Shown piece after piece: positions 18,217 through 27,159 of a stretch of DNA of 64,000 nucleotides. The notes beneath the pieces are model-generated. The model searched no databases and was not told the origin of the DNA. It worked only from the letters and a program-made list of their open reading frames with translations. The translations under genes were made by a program, and so were the position numbers. How positions within the stretch are numbered: position 1 is the first letter of the stretch; each line of letters begins with the position of its first letter. The DNA lies in assembly GCA_040216735.1 (NCBI GenBank), contig JAVJOO010000002.1:647118-711117 (forward strand). Reading direction: 5' to 3'. This DNA is from Alphaproteobacteria bacterium. GTDB taxonomy: Bacteria > Pseudomonadota > Alphaproteobacteria > SHVP01.

Positions 18217-18675
18217 GTGAGTCTGAACGAAGAAGTCGAACTGCTGCGCAACGTGCCGCTGTTCGCGAATCTGGAACCGTCCAAATTGAAACTCTTGGCG
18301 TTCACCAGTGAGCGTCTGACGTTCCGCAAAGATCAGGACCTGTGCAGTGAAGGCGACATGGGCGATGCGGCATTCATCATTATCGATGGCGAATGCGACG
18401 TCCTGATCTCGACTGCTGCTGAGACGATGACATCGGTCGCGAAGGCGAAGAAACACGATTTCGTCGGCGAAATTGCGATCCTGTGCGACGTCCCACGAAC
18501 CGCGACGGTCCGTGCGCTCACCGACGTAACGGTGCTCCGCATCTCTAAAGAGCTTTTCTTCCGGTTGGTGCGTGAGTTTCCCGAGATGGCGGTGCAGATC
18601 ATGCGCGAACTAGCCGCGCGCGTCGAACGCACGAACTCGCAACTGGCCCGTGCGCTAGGGCGCGCGTCGAACTGA
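18217..18675 (+). CDS. Cyclic-nucleotide-binding domain protein (Crp-like sensor, no DNA-binding domain)
   Basis: A 152-residue stand-alone cNMP-binding domain. The phosphate-binding cassette is well kept: GEIAILCDVPRTATV at 84-98, with Gly84, Glu85 and Arg94 in the expected positions. There is no helix-turn-helix; the C-terminus is a single amphipathic helix. The GTG start at 18217 has AGGGGAG (18203-18209) overlapping the stop of the ABC gene, so the two are almost certainly cotranscribed. It probably senses cAMP or cGMP and regulates the ABC protein or the pathway by contact; that is inference. Confidence 0.88.
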   Translation: MSLNEEVELLRNVPLFANLEPSKLKLLAFTSERLTFRKDQDLCSEGDMGDAAFIIIDGECDVLISTAAETMTSVAKAKKHDFVGEIAILCDVPRTATVRALTDVTVLRISKELFFRLVREFPEMAVQIMRELAARVERTNSQLARALGRASN

Positions 18676-18682
18676 TCGCGGC

Positions 18683-19474
18683 CTAGAGAGACAGATCCAC
18701 CAATACCGGTACGTGGTCGGATGGGTTCTTCCAGCCGCGAACGCGGTGCGCGACTTCCATCGATACAAGCGATGGGTGTAGAGCGCCGTTGATCCAGATG
18801 TGGTCGAGGCGCCGGCCTTTATTGGCACGGCGCCAATCGGCGGCGCGGTAGCTCCACCAAGTATAGAGTTGCTGGTCCGCGGGAACGATATGCCGCATCG
18901 CATCCACCCAGCCATGGGCGGCGAAAGCGCGGTCGAAGTGTTCGACTTCGACCGGCGTATGCGACACGATTCGCAGCAACTGTTTATGCGACCACACGTC
19001 GGTCTCGAGCGGCGCGACGTTGAGATCGCCGACCAACACACGCGGACGTGCGTCGAGCGTGGCGCCCCAGGTTTCCAGTTCGCGGTAGAATCTCAGTTTC
19101 TCGTCGAACTTCGGGTTGACGGCAGGGTCGGGAACATCGCCACCGGCGGGAATGTAGAAGTTATGTAGTTCCACGCCGCCCGGAAGTGTCGCAAAGACAT
19201 GGCGGGCATCGGCGCTGTCGCACCATTGCCGTGTCCCGACGTCGGCCAACGGTACCCGCGAAACGATGGCGACGCCGTGGTAACCCTTTTGACCGTGGAT
19301 CGCGAAGTGGGTGTAGCCGAGATCTTCGAAGCCGGCGCGTGGAAAGCTTTCGTTCACGACTTTGGTTTCTTGAAAACACATGACGTCGGGTTTCCAAGTA
19401 CGCGCAAAGCGCCGGGCGAGACTCAACCGGTGACGGATCGAATTGATGTTCCAGGTGGCAATGCGCAGCGCCAT
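18683..19474 (-). CDS. xthA: Exodeoxyribonuclease III
   Basis: A 263-residue DNA-repair nuclease of the exonuclease-endonuclease-phosphatase fold, acting as AP endonuclease and 3' exonuclease. Visible motifs: ATWNINSIRHR at the N-terminus, FQETK (metal-binding Glu), YHGVAI, VGDLNVAP (catalytic Asp/Asn), RLDHIW and a C-terminal SDHVPV (catalytic His). The length is normal. It converges with the cNMP-binding gene eight bases away. It is the last gene of the minus-strand run with lolA and ftsK, an arrangement common in Alphaproteobacteria. Confidence 0.96.
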   Translation of the reverse strand: MALRIATWNINSIRHRLSLARRFARTWKPDVMCFQETKVVNESFPRAGFEDLGYTHFAIHGQKGYHGVAIVSRVPLADVGTRQWCDSADARHVFATLPGGVELHNFYIPAGGDVPDPAVNPKFDEKLRFYRELETWGATLDARPRVLVGDLNVAPLETDVWSHKQLLRIVSHTPVEVEHFDRAFAAHGWVDAMRHIVPADQQLYTWWSYRAADWRRANKGRRLDHIWINGALHPSLVSMEVAHRVRGWKNPSDHVPVLVDLSL

Positions 19475-19483
19475 TAGCGCCGC

Positions 19484-20107
19484 TCAGAAGATCGAGAAAG
19501 TGGTGCCAACGACACCAAAGGGGAGGCGCCCGGCTTCGAAAAGCCGGAACTTCAGGGCAAACGCATGATCGTCGTCGGCGCCCGCAGCCAGGACGAGGGC
19601 CGCTTGGTAGGCGCCAGCGACACCCCAACCGGCGGCGGCATTAAGAAACGAGTCTTCGTCGGAATCGGGCTGGAAGCCCGCGTCGATTGCGACGTTGCTG
19701 ATCGCCTCCACCGCGGCGCCAGCGCATTGTCCGGAGACATGGTTCAGCGCATTGGCCAATTCGGTTTCGTGTATGTGCCCCAGGGCCTGGGTGATCAGAC
19801 CGGCCTTAAGTTGTTCCTCAGCCTCCCACCAATCGCTGTTCCAGTTCGGATTCTCGGCAACCTCTACCGCCTCTGCCCAGGTCGGTACTTGGGCGACAGC
19901 GGCGTCGGGGAAGCCGGCGGCGGCAAGGTAGGCGCTCGCCGCAGCCCGATCGTCCGGGCTCAATGGCTCGCCGACGCGGCTGAACCAGGGGATATCGACG
20001 ACCGTGCGGACGAATCGCGCCATGATGGTCAGCCGCTGAATCTGCTGGTCGAGAACGACGTCGTAGGCCTCCTCGTCCTCGTCTTCATCGCGGTCGTCGG
20101 TGTTCAT
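19484..20107 (-). CDS. Acidic hypothetical protein coupled to a glutamine amidotransferase
   Basis: A 207-residue soluble protein I cannot assign to a family. It opens with a strongly acidic tract (TDDRDEDEDEEAYD). It is predicted mostly helical, with tryptophan-rich stretches (PTWAEAVEVAENPNW) and an alanine/glycine-rich C-terminal region that might pack as a helical bundle. No signal peptide or membrane segment. Its ATG at 20107 overlaps the stop of the class I glutamine-amidotransferase gene (ATGA, 20104-20107), so the two proteins probably work together. The frame runs upstream to 20215, but that part overlaps the amidotransferase. Confidence 0.75.
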   Translation of the reverse strand: MNTDDRDEDEDEEAYDVVLDQQIQRLTIMARFVRTVVDIPWFSRVGEPLSPDDRAAASAYLAAAGFPDAAVAQVPTWAEAVEVAENPNWNSDWWEAEEQLKAGLITQALGHIHETELANALNHVSGQCAGAAVEAISNVAIDAGFQPDSDEDSFLNAAAGWGVAGAYQAALVLAAGADDDHAFALKFRLFEAGRLPFGVVGTTFSIF

Positions 20108-20874
20108 GGCGTCCCTCCGCGGCGGCGTTCGGTTCTCTCTCGCGCGGCGTCGCCGAAGGCCTCGAATAGCGCGCGGTAGAACGGGTCTTGTTCGGCGCGG
20201 AACTCGGGATGCCATTGGACGCCGACAGCAAAGGCCCGCGCCGCATTGACGGTGAGCGCCTCGATCGTGGTGTCGGGTGCGGTCGCTTCGACCGTCGTGC
20301 CGGGTGCTGGTCGGTCAATTCCCTGTCCGTGCAGGGAATTGACGCCGGCGGTGTCGCGGCCGGCGAGGGACTGGAGCAGGCCCTCGGCCCGCAGTTGGAT
20401 GTCGTGGCAGTGGCCCATCTGCGCCTCCATCGGTTTCGTCCGGTCGCGTCGGTGGTCGATGCGCCCGGGCACCTCATGGAGGAACTGGTGCAGCGTGCCG
20501 CCGAGCGCGACATTGAACTCTTGGAAGCCGCGGCAGATAGCGAAGACCGGGACTCCAGCGTCGATCGCGGCCCGGATCAGCGGCAACGTCGTCGAATCGC
20601 GGTGGGGATCGTGGAGATCGCCGTCGCGCGCGGGCGCACCCTCGTAATGGTGCGGTTCGATATTCGAGGCACCGCCGGTCAACAACAACCCGTCGAGGTG
20701 ACCCACAATGTCGGCGACGTCGATGTCGTCGCCCAACGAGGGAATTACCATCGGATGACATTGGGCCACCCGCGCCACGGCAACCGCGTTCGATTGGCCA
20801 ACGGCATGCAGCGGGAAATGGCGAACGTTCATGACGCTGGCTGGAATTCCCACGACGGGTCTACGTGCGGTCAT
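20104..20874 (-). CDS. Class I glutamine amidotransferase-like hydrolase (PuuD/peptidase C26 family)
   Basis: A 256-residue gamma-glutamyl hydrolase-type protein. The catalytic triad is visible: Cys114 in FAICRGFQE (nucleophile elbow), and His with Glu in VQWHPEF near the C-terminus. The oxyanion region LLLTGGASNIEP is family-typical. Members cleave gamma-glutamyl bonds, for example in putrescine degradation (PuuD), but no other puu gene lies nearby, so the substrate is open. The ATG at 20874 gives the normal N-terminus. It sits between lolA and xthA. Confidence 0.88.
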   Translation of the reverse strand: MTARRPVVGIPASVMNVRHFPLHAVGQSNAVAVARVAQCHPMVIPSLGDDIDVADIVGHLDGLLLTGGASNIEPHHYEGAPARDGDLHDPHRDSTTLPLIRAAIDAGVPVFAICRGFQEFNVALGGTLHQFLHEVPGRIDHRRDRTKPMEAQMGHCHDIQLRAEGLLQSLAGRDTAGVNSLHGQGIDRPAPGTTVEATAPDTTIEALTVNAARAFAVGVQWHPEFRAEQDPFYRALFEAFGDAARERTERRRGGTP

Positions 20875-20982
20875 CAAAAGGATCCTGCTGGAAAGCCGGT
20901 TCGGACGTTCTCAAAGGGGGGCGGAACTACCCCTGATACAAAGGCATTAGACGCCCCCTTTCAAGCGCGTCCGGCGCTTTGC

Positions 20983-21627
20983 CTAGCGGTTTGGGTCCGA
21001 ATTGCGGAACGGATTGGGGTCGTCAAAGCGAAACAGCGCTTCATCCAGGTCCAGGTTCGTGCGCATTTCCGACAGGGCAACGGTGGTTTTCTTGCCCTGG
21101 GCATCGACGACGCGCCATTGCCGTAGGGCTAGGGGCGCATCGCTGAAGATCAGCGTTACTTCGCCCTCGCCGGGATTTTCCGGATCGACAATGGCGACGC
21201 TGATCACACCGGGGTCGCGCTGGATGCGGGTGACTTCGATGTCCTTGTTGGTGAACGAGAACTGGTCCGCTACCAGAAACGCCAGGGGGGTCGCCGACAG
21301 CGGCAGGTAGGTGACTTGGTCCAACTCGGCATCGTAGAAAATCAAGGTTCGGCCCGTGGCGACGATCAGAATCGGCGAGGGCGGCGTGTACTCGAACCGC
21401 AACTGCCCCGGCCGCCGCAAATAAAAATCGCCGGCGACGATTGCGCCGGTTTCGCTGAACTGAACGAAGCGGGCGTGCATGGACCGGATGTCGTTCAAGT
21501 ACCGTTCTATTCGCTCCAACGCCTGGCGTTGATCTTCGGTCGGCACGATTGCCGCCGTGGCAATACCCGCCGACAGGCAAACGAAGAGGAACGCCGGAGC
21601 CAACCAGCGGAGAGGACGAACGGTCAT
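20983..21627 (-). CDS. lolA: Outer-membrane lipoprotein carrier protein
   Basis: A 214-residue periplasmic chaperone that carries lipoproteins from LolCDE to the outer membrane. An N-terminal signal peptide (hydrophobic run to AGIATA) is followed by IERYLNDIRSMHARFVQFSETG, then FYLRRPGQLRFEY, the typical LolA start of the half-barrel. The ending with an FRFDDPNPFR-like stretch also fits. The gene starts three bases after the ftsK stop. ftsK-lolA adjacency is widely conserved in Proteobacteria. Confidence 0.94.
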   Translation of the reverse strand: MTVRPLRWLAPAFLFVCLSAGIATAAIVPTEDQRQALERIERYLNDIRSMHARFVQFSETGAIVAGDFYLRRPGQLRFEYTPPSPILIVATGRTLIFYDAELDQVTYLPLSATPLAFLVADQFSFTNKDIEVTRIQRDPGVISVAIVDPENPGEGEVTLIFSDAPLALRQWRVVDAQGKKTTVALSEMRTNLDLDEALFRFDDPNPFRNSDPNR

Positions 21628-21630
21628 GTC

Positions 21631-24057
21631 CTATTGTTCTTCGCGCGGGATGACTCGGGCAAGAACTTCGCGTTTGCCGACATGGTTGGCCTGGCTGACA
21701 ACACCCTCGGCCTCCATTCGCTCGACGATTCGCGCGGCGCGGTTGTAGCCGATTTGCAGATGGCGTTGGACGAAGCTGGTCGAGGCCTTGCCTTCGCGAC
21801 AGATCAGTTCGACCGCGCGGTCGTACATTTCGTCTTCCTTGTCGTTACCGCTGCCGGGTCCGGTCGACATCGGCGCGTCGGGTTCTTCGGTGATCGATTC
21901 GATGTAGGCCGGCGCGGCTTGGCCGCGCAGATGGTTGACTACCTTCTCCACTTCCTTGTCGTCGACGAAGGGGCCGTGGACGCGGCTGATCTTGCCGCCT
22001 GCGAGCATATACAACATGTCGCCCGAGCCCAGAAGGGTCTCCGCGCCGGGTTCCCCCAAAATGGTACGGCTGTCGATTTTCGAGGTGACCTGGAAACTGA
22101 TCCGTGTGGGAAAGTTCGCTTTGATCGTACCGGTGATGACGTCAACCGAGGGCCGCTGCGTCGCCATGATCAAATGGATTCCCGCCGCGCGCGCCATCTG
22201 TGCGAGGCGCTGCACCGACGCTTCGATCTCTTTGCCGGCGATCAGCATGAGGTCGGCCATTTCATCGACGATGACGACGATGAACGGCATCGGCTCGAGG
22301 TCGAGCGGTTGCTCTTCGAAGACGGGCTCGCCGGTGTCCTGATCGAATCCGGTCTGGACAGTGCGGTTGAGGTTCTCGCCCTTTTTCTTGGCGTCGGCCA
22401 AGCGTTGGTTGTAGCCGGCGATATTGCGAACACCTAAATGGGACATCGCACGGTAACGCTGTTCCATTTCGCGCACGGCCCATTTGAGCGCGACCACGGC
22501 CTTGCCGGGTTCGGTCACGACCGGTGCCAGCAAGTGCGGGATGTCGTCATAGACCGACAACTCCAGCATCTTGGGATCGATCATGATCATGCGGCACTGT
22601 TCGGGCTTAAGCCGGTAGAGCAGCGAGAGAATCATCGAATTGATCGCCACCGACTTGCCCGATCCGGTGGTACCGGCGACCAAGAGATGGGGCATCCGCG
22701 CCAGATCGGCGAATACCGGTTCGCCGCCGATGTCCTTGCCGAGTGCAAGGGTCAGGGCCGAGGTCTTGCTGTCATACGCATCGCTGGACAGCAGTTCGCG
22801 CAAGTAAACCGTTTCCCGCCGCGCATTGGGCAATTCGATGCCGATCGCATTGTGGCCGGGAATGGTCGCGACGCGCGCCGAGATCGCGCTCATCGAACGG
22901 GCGATGTCGTCGGCAAGCCCAATCACCCGGGAGGCCTTGGTACCGCGCGCGGGCTCCAGTTCGTAGAGCGTGACGACTGGGCCGGGGTGAACTTTGGTGA
23001 TTTCGCCGCGGACGCCGAAGTCCTCGAGGACACCCTCCAGCATGCGGGCATTCTGTTCGAGCGCGTCTTCGCTGATTGCGGTCCGCGCGACCTTGGATTC
23101 GGCGAGCAGGCTTAAGGGCGGCAAGGTCACTTCGTTGCCCGCGCCGAGGTCAAGCGATGCTTGAGCTTCAGCCGCGGCGCGGCGGCTTTTGCGCAGGCGC
23201 GGCACTGTTTTGGCGACACGGGTGACGGTCGGTTCGGGTTCCACATCCGGCCGGGCACCGCTGCGCAGCAACGGCTGCGGCGGTGCATCGTTCGCATCGC
23301 TTTCCTCTGTCGGCGTGTCCTGGTGGAGTAGCGCCGGTTCGACTCGCCCGCCATGGAGAACCGGCTCCCTGCGTTCGGCCCGGGCCTGGAACGGCCGCGC
23401 GGCGGTGAGCGCCCGGATGCGGCCAATCCCCCAAACGCCGGCCCGCGCCAGCGCGACGCCGATCCACGTCAGACGGCCCGCCATCGCGCGCCACTCGCGC
23501 GGCGACAGCCCAAGGGCGACCAGCGCTAGTGGTAGCGCGGCAAGGGCGAGGACCGCAGCCGTGAGCCAATCGCCCACCACCACACCCACCAACGTGCCCG
23601 CATCGCTCAATCCACCCTGGACGAGGGCGCCGACGATCCCGCCGACACTGGCGGCAACACCCCACTGTACGATCGGCGTCAACCCGTTAACCGCACCCGC
23701 GGCGAAGACGGCGGCGATCGGTAAAACCGCAATGTGAATCCACCCGAAAGGCAAGCCCCGGTGGCTGGTCAAGCGCCACGCCCAGGCGGCCAGCGTGAGG
23801 ACGACCAAGACCGATGCCGCGCCGATGAACTGCAGACTGAGGTCGGCAAGGTGAGCGCCGACCGGGCCAAGGACGTTGCGTGTCGCGGTCGACGAGACGT
23901 TGTTGAAACTCGGGTCGTCGGGCGAGTAGCTGAGCAGCGCTGCAGCGTACAAACCGGCCGCGCCGAAAAGTGTCAGCCCGCCCGCCTCGATTAGGCGGCG
24001 CCGGAAGAAGGCGCCGGCGCCGGCAGGGAGAAAGGTCGTGCCTTGGCTCATGGTCAT
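21631..24057 (-). CDS. ftsK: DNA translocase FtsK
   Basis: An 808-residue septal DNA pump for chromosome dimer resolution. The N-terminal region has four membrane segments (about residues 25-180). A linker follows, then the motor with Walker A GTTGSGKS near residue 460, Walker B VIVDEMADLM and ATQRPSVDVITG. The C-terminal winged-helix gamma domain that reads KOPS sites is present (QRHLQIGYNRAARIVERME). It is shorter than E. coli FtsK because of a short linker, as usual in Alphaproteobacteria. The start overlaps the aminotransferase stop (ATGA, 24054-24057); the second in-frame ATG six bases later is also possible. Confidence 0.97.
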   Translation of the reverse strand: MTMSQGTTFLPAGAGAFFRRRLIEAGGLTLFGAAGLYAAALLSYSPDDPSFNNVSSTATRNVLGPVGAHLADLSLQFIGAASVLVVLTLAAWAWRLTSHRGLPFGWIHIAVLPIAAVFAAGAVNGLTPIVQWGVAASVGGIVGALVQGGLSDAGTLVGVVVGDWLTAAVLALAALPLALVALGLSPREWRAMAGRLTWIGVALARAGVWGIGRIRALTAARPFQARAERREPVLHGGRVEPALLHQDTPTEESDANDAPPQPLLRSGARPDVEPEPTVTRVAKTVPRLRKSRRAAAEAQASLDLGAGNEVTLPPLSLLAESKVARTAISEDALEQNARMLEGVLEDFGVRGEITKVHPGPVVTLYELEPARGTKASRVIGLADDIARSMSAISARVATIPGHNAIGIELPNARRETVYLRELLSSDAYDSKTSALTLALGKDIGGEPVFADLARMPHLLVAGTTGSGKSVAINSMILSLLYRLKPEQCRMIMIDPKMLELSVYDDIPHLLAPVVTEPGKAVVALKWAVREMEQRYRAMSHLGVRNIAGYNQRLADAKKKGENLNRTVQTGFDQDTGEPVFEEQPLDLEPMPFIVVIVDEMADLMLIAGKEIEASVQRLAQMARAAGIHLIMATQRPSVDVITGTIKANFPTRISFQVTSKIDSRTILGEPGAETLLGSGDMLYMLAGGKISRVHGPFVDDKEVEKVVNHLRGQAAPAYIESITEEPDAPMSTGPGSGNDKEDEMYDRAVELICREGKASTSFVQRHLQIGYNRAARIVERMEAEGVVSQANHVGKREVLARVIPREEQ

Positions 24058-25241
24058 GATGGCAACACGCTGCTCAATCGGGTCAGGGCTTCTTCGGTCG
24101 TGGCATCGTCGTGGACAAGTGCAAGTCGGATATAGGGCGCGCCGGGGTTGGTTTCACCGGCGACATCGCGGGCGACATAGCCGCCAGGGAGAACCTTGAG
24201 ACCGGCCTCGCGCCACAACGTTGCGGCGGCCGCTTCGCTGTCGCCGACATCGAGCCATAGAAAAAACCCGCCGTCGGGACGGTAAAACCCGAAACGATTT
24301 CCGACGATTCGTTCGGCGATATCGAATTTGCGCGCATAACGGGCGCGATTCTCGACGACATGCGCTTCGTCGCGCCATAACGCTGCCGCCGCAGCCATGA
24401 CCGGTTCCGACGGGAGCGCGCCGCCGTAGCTGCGCAGAGTGCGAATCCGGCCGATCAGATCGGGATCGCCGGCGATGAAGCCCGAGCGCAGGCCCGGCAC
24501 GCTCGAACGCTTCGACAATGAATTGAAGACCAACACATTGGTCAAGCTGCCGCTTGCCGCGGCGGCTTCCAGCATCCCCGGCGGCGGCGCGGCGGCATAG
24601 ATCTCCGAATAGCATTCATCCGAGAGAACGACGAAGTCGTAACGCCGCGCAAGGTCGATCAAACGGGCAAGATAGGGGCGCGACGCAACGGTGCCCTGGG
24701 GGTTGGCGGGCGAACAGATATAGAAAGCGGCCGTGCGCGCCAACAAATCGGGGCTAAGGCTATCGAGGTCGGGCATGAACCCGGTCTCACGCGTCGCCGC
24801 CAAATAGACCGGCTCGGCACCGACCGCCACCGCCGCACCGGCGTAGGCGTGGTAGAACGGATTGGGGATCAGAACCGCCGGCTGCCGATCCGCCTTGCGC
24901 CGCGGGACGAAGACTTGGGGCGCAAAATAGAGGCCCTCGCGTGTACCAGACAGCGGCACGATGTGGCGCGCCCAGGTGATGAAATCGCTCGGCAGGGCAT
25001 AGCGCGCGGTCAACCAATCGGCGACGGCGCGCAAAAATTTCTCGCTGCCGCGCAGCGGGGGATAGGCGCCGTAGGCGCCGCGGTGCTCGTAGAGAACCTC
25101 ACCGACCCAATCGGGGTAGGGATGCTGCGGCTCGCCGAGCGACATCATGATTGGCGGCCGGCCAGGTTCGATCCCGTCGATAAGCCGGTTGAGGCGCTCG
25201 AAGGGGCTATCGCCGAGGGCATCGAGGCGCGGATTCAACAT
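24054..25241 (-). CDS. PLP-dependent class I/II aminotransferase (DapC-like)
   Basis: A 395-residue fold-type I aminotransferase. The PLP-binding lysine is in VFNSLSKRSSVPGLRSGFI, preceded by the ICSPANPQG Asn/Pro motif and LSDECYSEIY (Asp/Tyr that hold PLP). The closest functional class is succinyldiaminopimelate transaminase (DapC) of lysine biosynthesis. Other class I specificities cannot be excluded by eye. It starts the minus-strand run with ftsK and lolA. An AT-rich divergent region lies upstream. Confidence 0.85.
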   Translation of the reverse strand: MLNPRLDALGDSPFERLNRLIDGIEPGRPPIMMSLGEPQHPYPDWVGEVLYEHRGAYGAYPPLRGSEKFLRAVADWLTARYALPSDFITWARHIVPLSGTREGLYFAPQVFVPRRKADRQPAVLIPNPFYHAYAGAAVAVGAEPVYLAATRETGFMPDLDSLSPDLLARTAAFYICSPANPQGTVASRPYLARLIDLARRYDFVVLSDECYSEIYAAAPPPGMLEAAAASGSLTNVLVFNSLSKRSSVPGLRSGFIAGDPDLIGRIRTLRSYGGALPSEPVMAAAAALWRDEAHVVENRARYARKFDIAERIVGNRFGFYRPDGGFFLWLDVGDSEAAAATLWREAGLKVLPGGYVARDVAGETNPGAPYIRLALVHDDATTEEALTRLSSVLPS

Positions 25242-25368
25242 CGTATTTCTATCTTAAGAATCGTTCGTAACTTATACAAATAAAAAGATAAATTGCTCGC
25301 GAAACGTGAGCGCCCGCGACCCAGAGGGAACCATTTCCCTGCCCCAACGACCGGGTTAGGATCGAGCT
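25242..25368. promoter_or_regulatory. AT-rich divergent promoter region
   Basis: The 127 bases between the divergent aminotransferase and hydroxylase genes include an unusually AT-rich stretch (about 25251-25295). On the minus strand this contains TATAAG (25271-25276), a plausible -10 element about 30 bases before the aminotransferase ATG. No convincing -35 was found, so promoter placement is tentative. Confidence 0.35.
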
Positions 25369-26598
25369 ATGGTCCAATCTCCAAAATCGCCCCGTCGCTG
25401 CGACGTTCTGGTTGTCGGCGGCGGCATGGTCGGCTCGGCAGTAGCACCGATCCTGGCCGCAGCCGGCCTCGATGTGGTGATGGTCGATCGCGAAGATCCG
25501 GCCGTGCTGACCAGCGCCCCGTTTGACGGCCGTGCCTCGGCGATCGCCTATGCCTCCCAACGGTTGCTCGACGCGACCGGCCTGTGGGCAGGCATGGCGG
25601 CGCACGCGGAACCGATTCGGGAAATACGAGTTTCCGAGGGGAACTCGCCTCTCTTCTTGCACTTCGACCATGCCGACCTCGGCGATGCGCCGCTGGGCTT
25701 TATGTTGGAAAACCGACACACACGGCAGGGGCTGTTTGCGGCGGCGACACGCACATCGGGCCTTGAGATCAGGCCCAAAACGACCGTCGAAAGCGTCGAC
25801 GGTGGCGGCGCGCGGGCCCGGGTCACGCTATCTGATGGTACGACCATCTCCGCCGTGCTGGTGGTTGCGGCGGACGGTGTGCGCTCGTCTTTGCGCGATG
25901 CCGCCGGGATCCGCACGACCCAGTGGGACTACGGGCAAACCGCGATCATCGCCACCGTCGAACACGAACGACCCCACCGCGGCATCGCCCACGAGCATTT
26001 TCTGCCCGCCGGACCGTTCGCCATTCTCCCCCTGCAGGGCAACCGCTCCTCGCTGGTGTGGACCGAGAAGACCGAGGATGCTGCGCGAATCATGCGACTT
26101 GAGGCTGGGACCTTCGACACCGAACTACGGCGGCGGTACGGCGACTTCATGGGCCGGGTCGGGGCGGTCGGGCGGCGCTGGGCCTACCCGCTGCGGGTTT
26201 CGCTCGCCCACCGCTATGTGGCGCCCCGTCTCGTGCTGGTCGGCGACGCGGCGCACGGTCTGCATCCGTTGGCCGGCCAAAACCTGAACCTCGGCTACCG
26301 CGATATCGCGGCGCTCGCCGAAGTGTTGATCGATGCAGCACGGCTTGGTTTGGATATTGGGGAAAGCGACATTCTGCGCCGCTATGAAGCATGGCGCCGG
26401 TTCGACAATCTTACACTGTTGGCCGTGACCGACGGTCTGAACCGGTTGTTCTCGAACGATGTGCCGCCGATCAAACTTGCGCGCGGTTTGGGGCTTGCCG
26501 CGGTGCACCGAATTCCTGGAGTCAAAAAGTTCTTGATGTCCCATGCTCGCGGCACGGTGGGCACCAAACCCAGGCTGCTTGAGGGACGCGCGCTCTAG
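25369..26598 (+). CDS. UbiH/UbiF/VisC/COQ6-family FAD hydroxylase
   Basis: A 409-residue flavoprotein monooxygenase of ubiquinone biosynthesis. It has the N-terminal FAD Rossmann motif VVGGGMVGSAVAPILAAAG, a middle VAADGVRSSLR (the DG motif) and the C-terminal FAD ribityl motif LVGDAAHGLHPLAGQNLN, which is characteristic of the UbiH/COQ6 group. Which ring position it hydroxylates cannot be decided from sequence. Its TAG stop shares a CTAG palindrome with the stop of the opposing DUF971 gene, so the two genes meet end to end. Confidence 0.92.
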   Translation: MVQSPKSPRRCDVLVVGGGMVGSAVAPILAAAGLDVVMVDREDPAVLTSAPFDGRASAIAYASQRLLDATGLWAGMAAHAEPIREIRVSEGNSPLFLHFDHADLGDAPLGFMLENRHTRQGLFAAATRTSGLEIRPKTTVESVDGGGARARVTLSDGTTISAVLVVAADGVRSSLRDAAGIRTTQWDYGQTAIIATVEHERPHRGIAHEHFLPAGPFAILPLQGNRSSLVWTEKTEDAARIMRLEAGTFDTELRRRYGDFMGRVGAVGRRWAYPLRVSLAHRYVAPRLVLVGDAAHGLHPLAGQNLNLGYRDIAALAEVLIDAARLGLDIGESDILRRYEAWRRFDNLTLLAVTDGLNRLFSNDVPPIKLARGLGLAAVHRIPGVKKFLMSHARGTVGTKPRLLEGRAL

Positions 26599-26972
26599 CC
26601 CAGCTCGCGCGACAGCTCTTTCTCGGCCATCTGGGCGAGGTAGCGTTCCCAGCGTTGGTCGAAGTCCCGACCCAGCTGGTAAAGGTAGGGCCAGGTGTAG
26701 ATCCCAGTGTCGTGGCCATCGTTGAAGATCAACCGCACGGCGTAATGGCCGACGGCTTCGACATCGTTGATCCCGACGTAGCGTTTGCCCGGAACCACAA
26801 TCTTTTGATCGGGGGCGTGGCCTTGTACCTCGGCCGACGGACTTTCGACGCGCAGATATTCGGCGGTGAACGTGAAGGATTCGCCGTTGGCAAACGAGAC
26901 CGTCAAGGTCTTGTCGGCCTTCCGTAGTTTGATCTCGGTCGGTCGGGGCGGATTATTGTCCGGGTCGGTCAT
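26595..26972 (-). CDS. DUF971-family protein
   Basis: A 125-residue protein of the DUF971 (gamma-butyrobetaine hydroxylase-like N-terminal) family. Characteristic features are [35 protein letters not shown], and the ending [19 protein letters not shown]. In Proteobacteria such small proteins are linked to Fe-S cluster work, but no function is shown here. ATG 26970-26972 lies inside the upstream Trm112-like gene (20-base overlap), so it is coupled to that run. Confidence 0.88.
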   Translation of the reverse strand: MTDPDNNPPRPTEIKLRKADKTLTVSFANGESFTFTAEYLRVESPSAEVQGHAPDQKIVVPGKRYVGINDVEAVGHYAVRLIFNDGHDTGIYTWPYLYQLGRDFDQRWERYLAQMAEKELSRELG

Positions 26973-27150
26973 CCAGTCGCCGCGCCTCGTCAACCAACAT
27001 GATGGGGATCCCGTCGCGAACGGGATAGGCAAGCTGGGCGGCATCGCTGACCAACTCCTGGCGCTCGCGATCGTAGCGCAGCGGTTGTTTGGTCAACGGA
27101 CAGACCAGGATTTCCAGCAGTTTGGGATCGACCTCGGGCGTACCCGTCAT
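26953..27150 (-). CDS. Trm112/UPF0434-family small protein
   Basis: A 65-residue YcaR-like protein. The sequence [17 protein letters not shown] matches the family start, and the [16 protein letters not shown] ending is diagnostic. As in many proteobacterial members, the zinc-binding cysteines of eukaryotic Trm112 are largely absent (only one Cys). Eukaryotic Trm112 activates methyltransferases; the bacterial role is unclear. It lies nine bases after the LON-domain gene and overlaps the DUF971 gene. Confidence 0.9.
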   Translation of the reverse strand: MTGTPEVDPKLLEILVCPLTKQPLRYDRERQELVSDAAQLAYPVRDGIPIMLVDEARRLDDRPGQ

Positions 27151-27159
27151 CGCGGGCTC

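Noticed and set aside
20913-20961. Imperfect inverted repeat AAAGGGGG/CCCCCTTT downstream of lolA
   Set aside because: The loop is about 30 bases and the arms do not match perfectly; it could end the lolA transcript but is not convincing.
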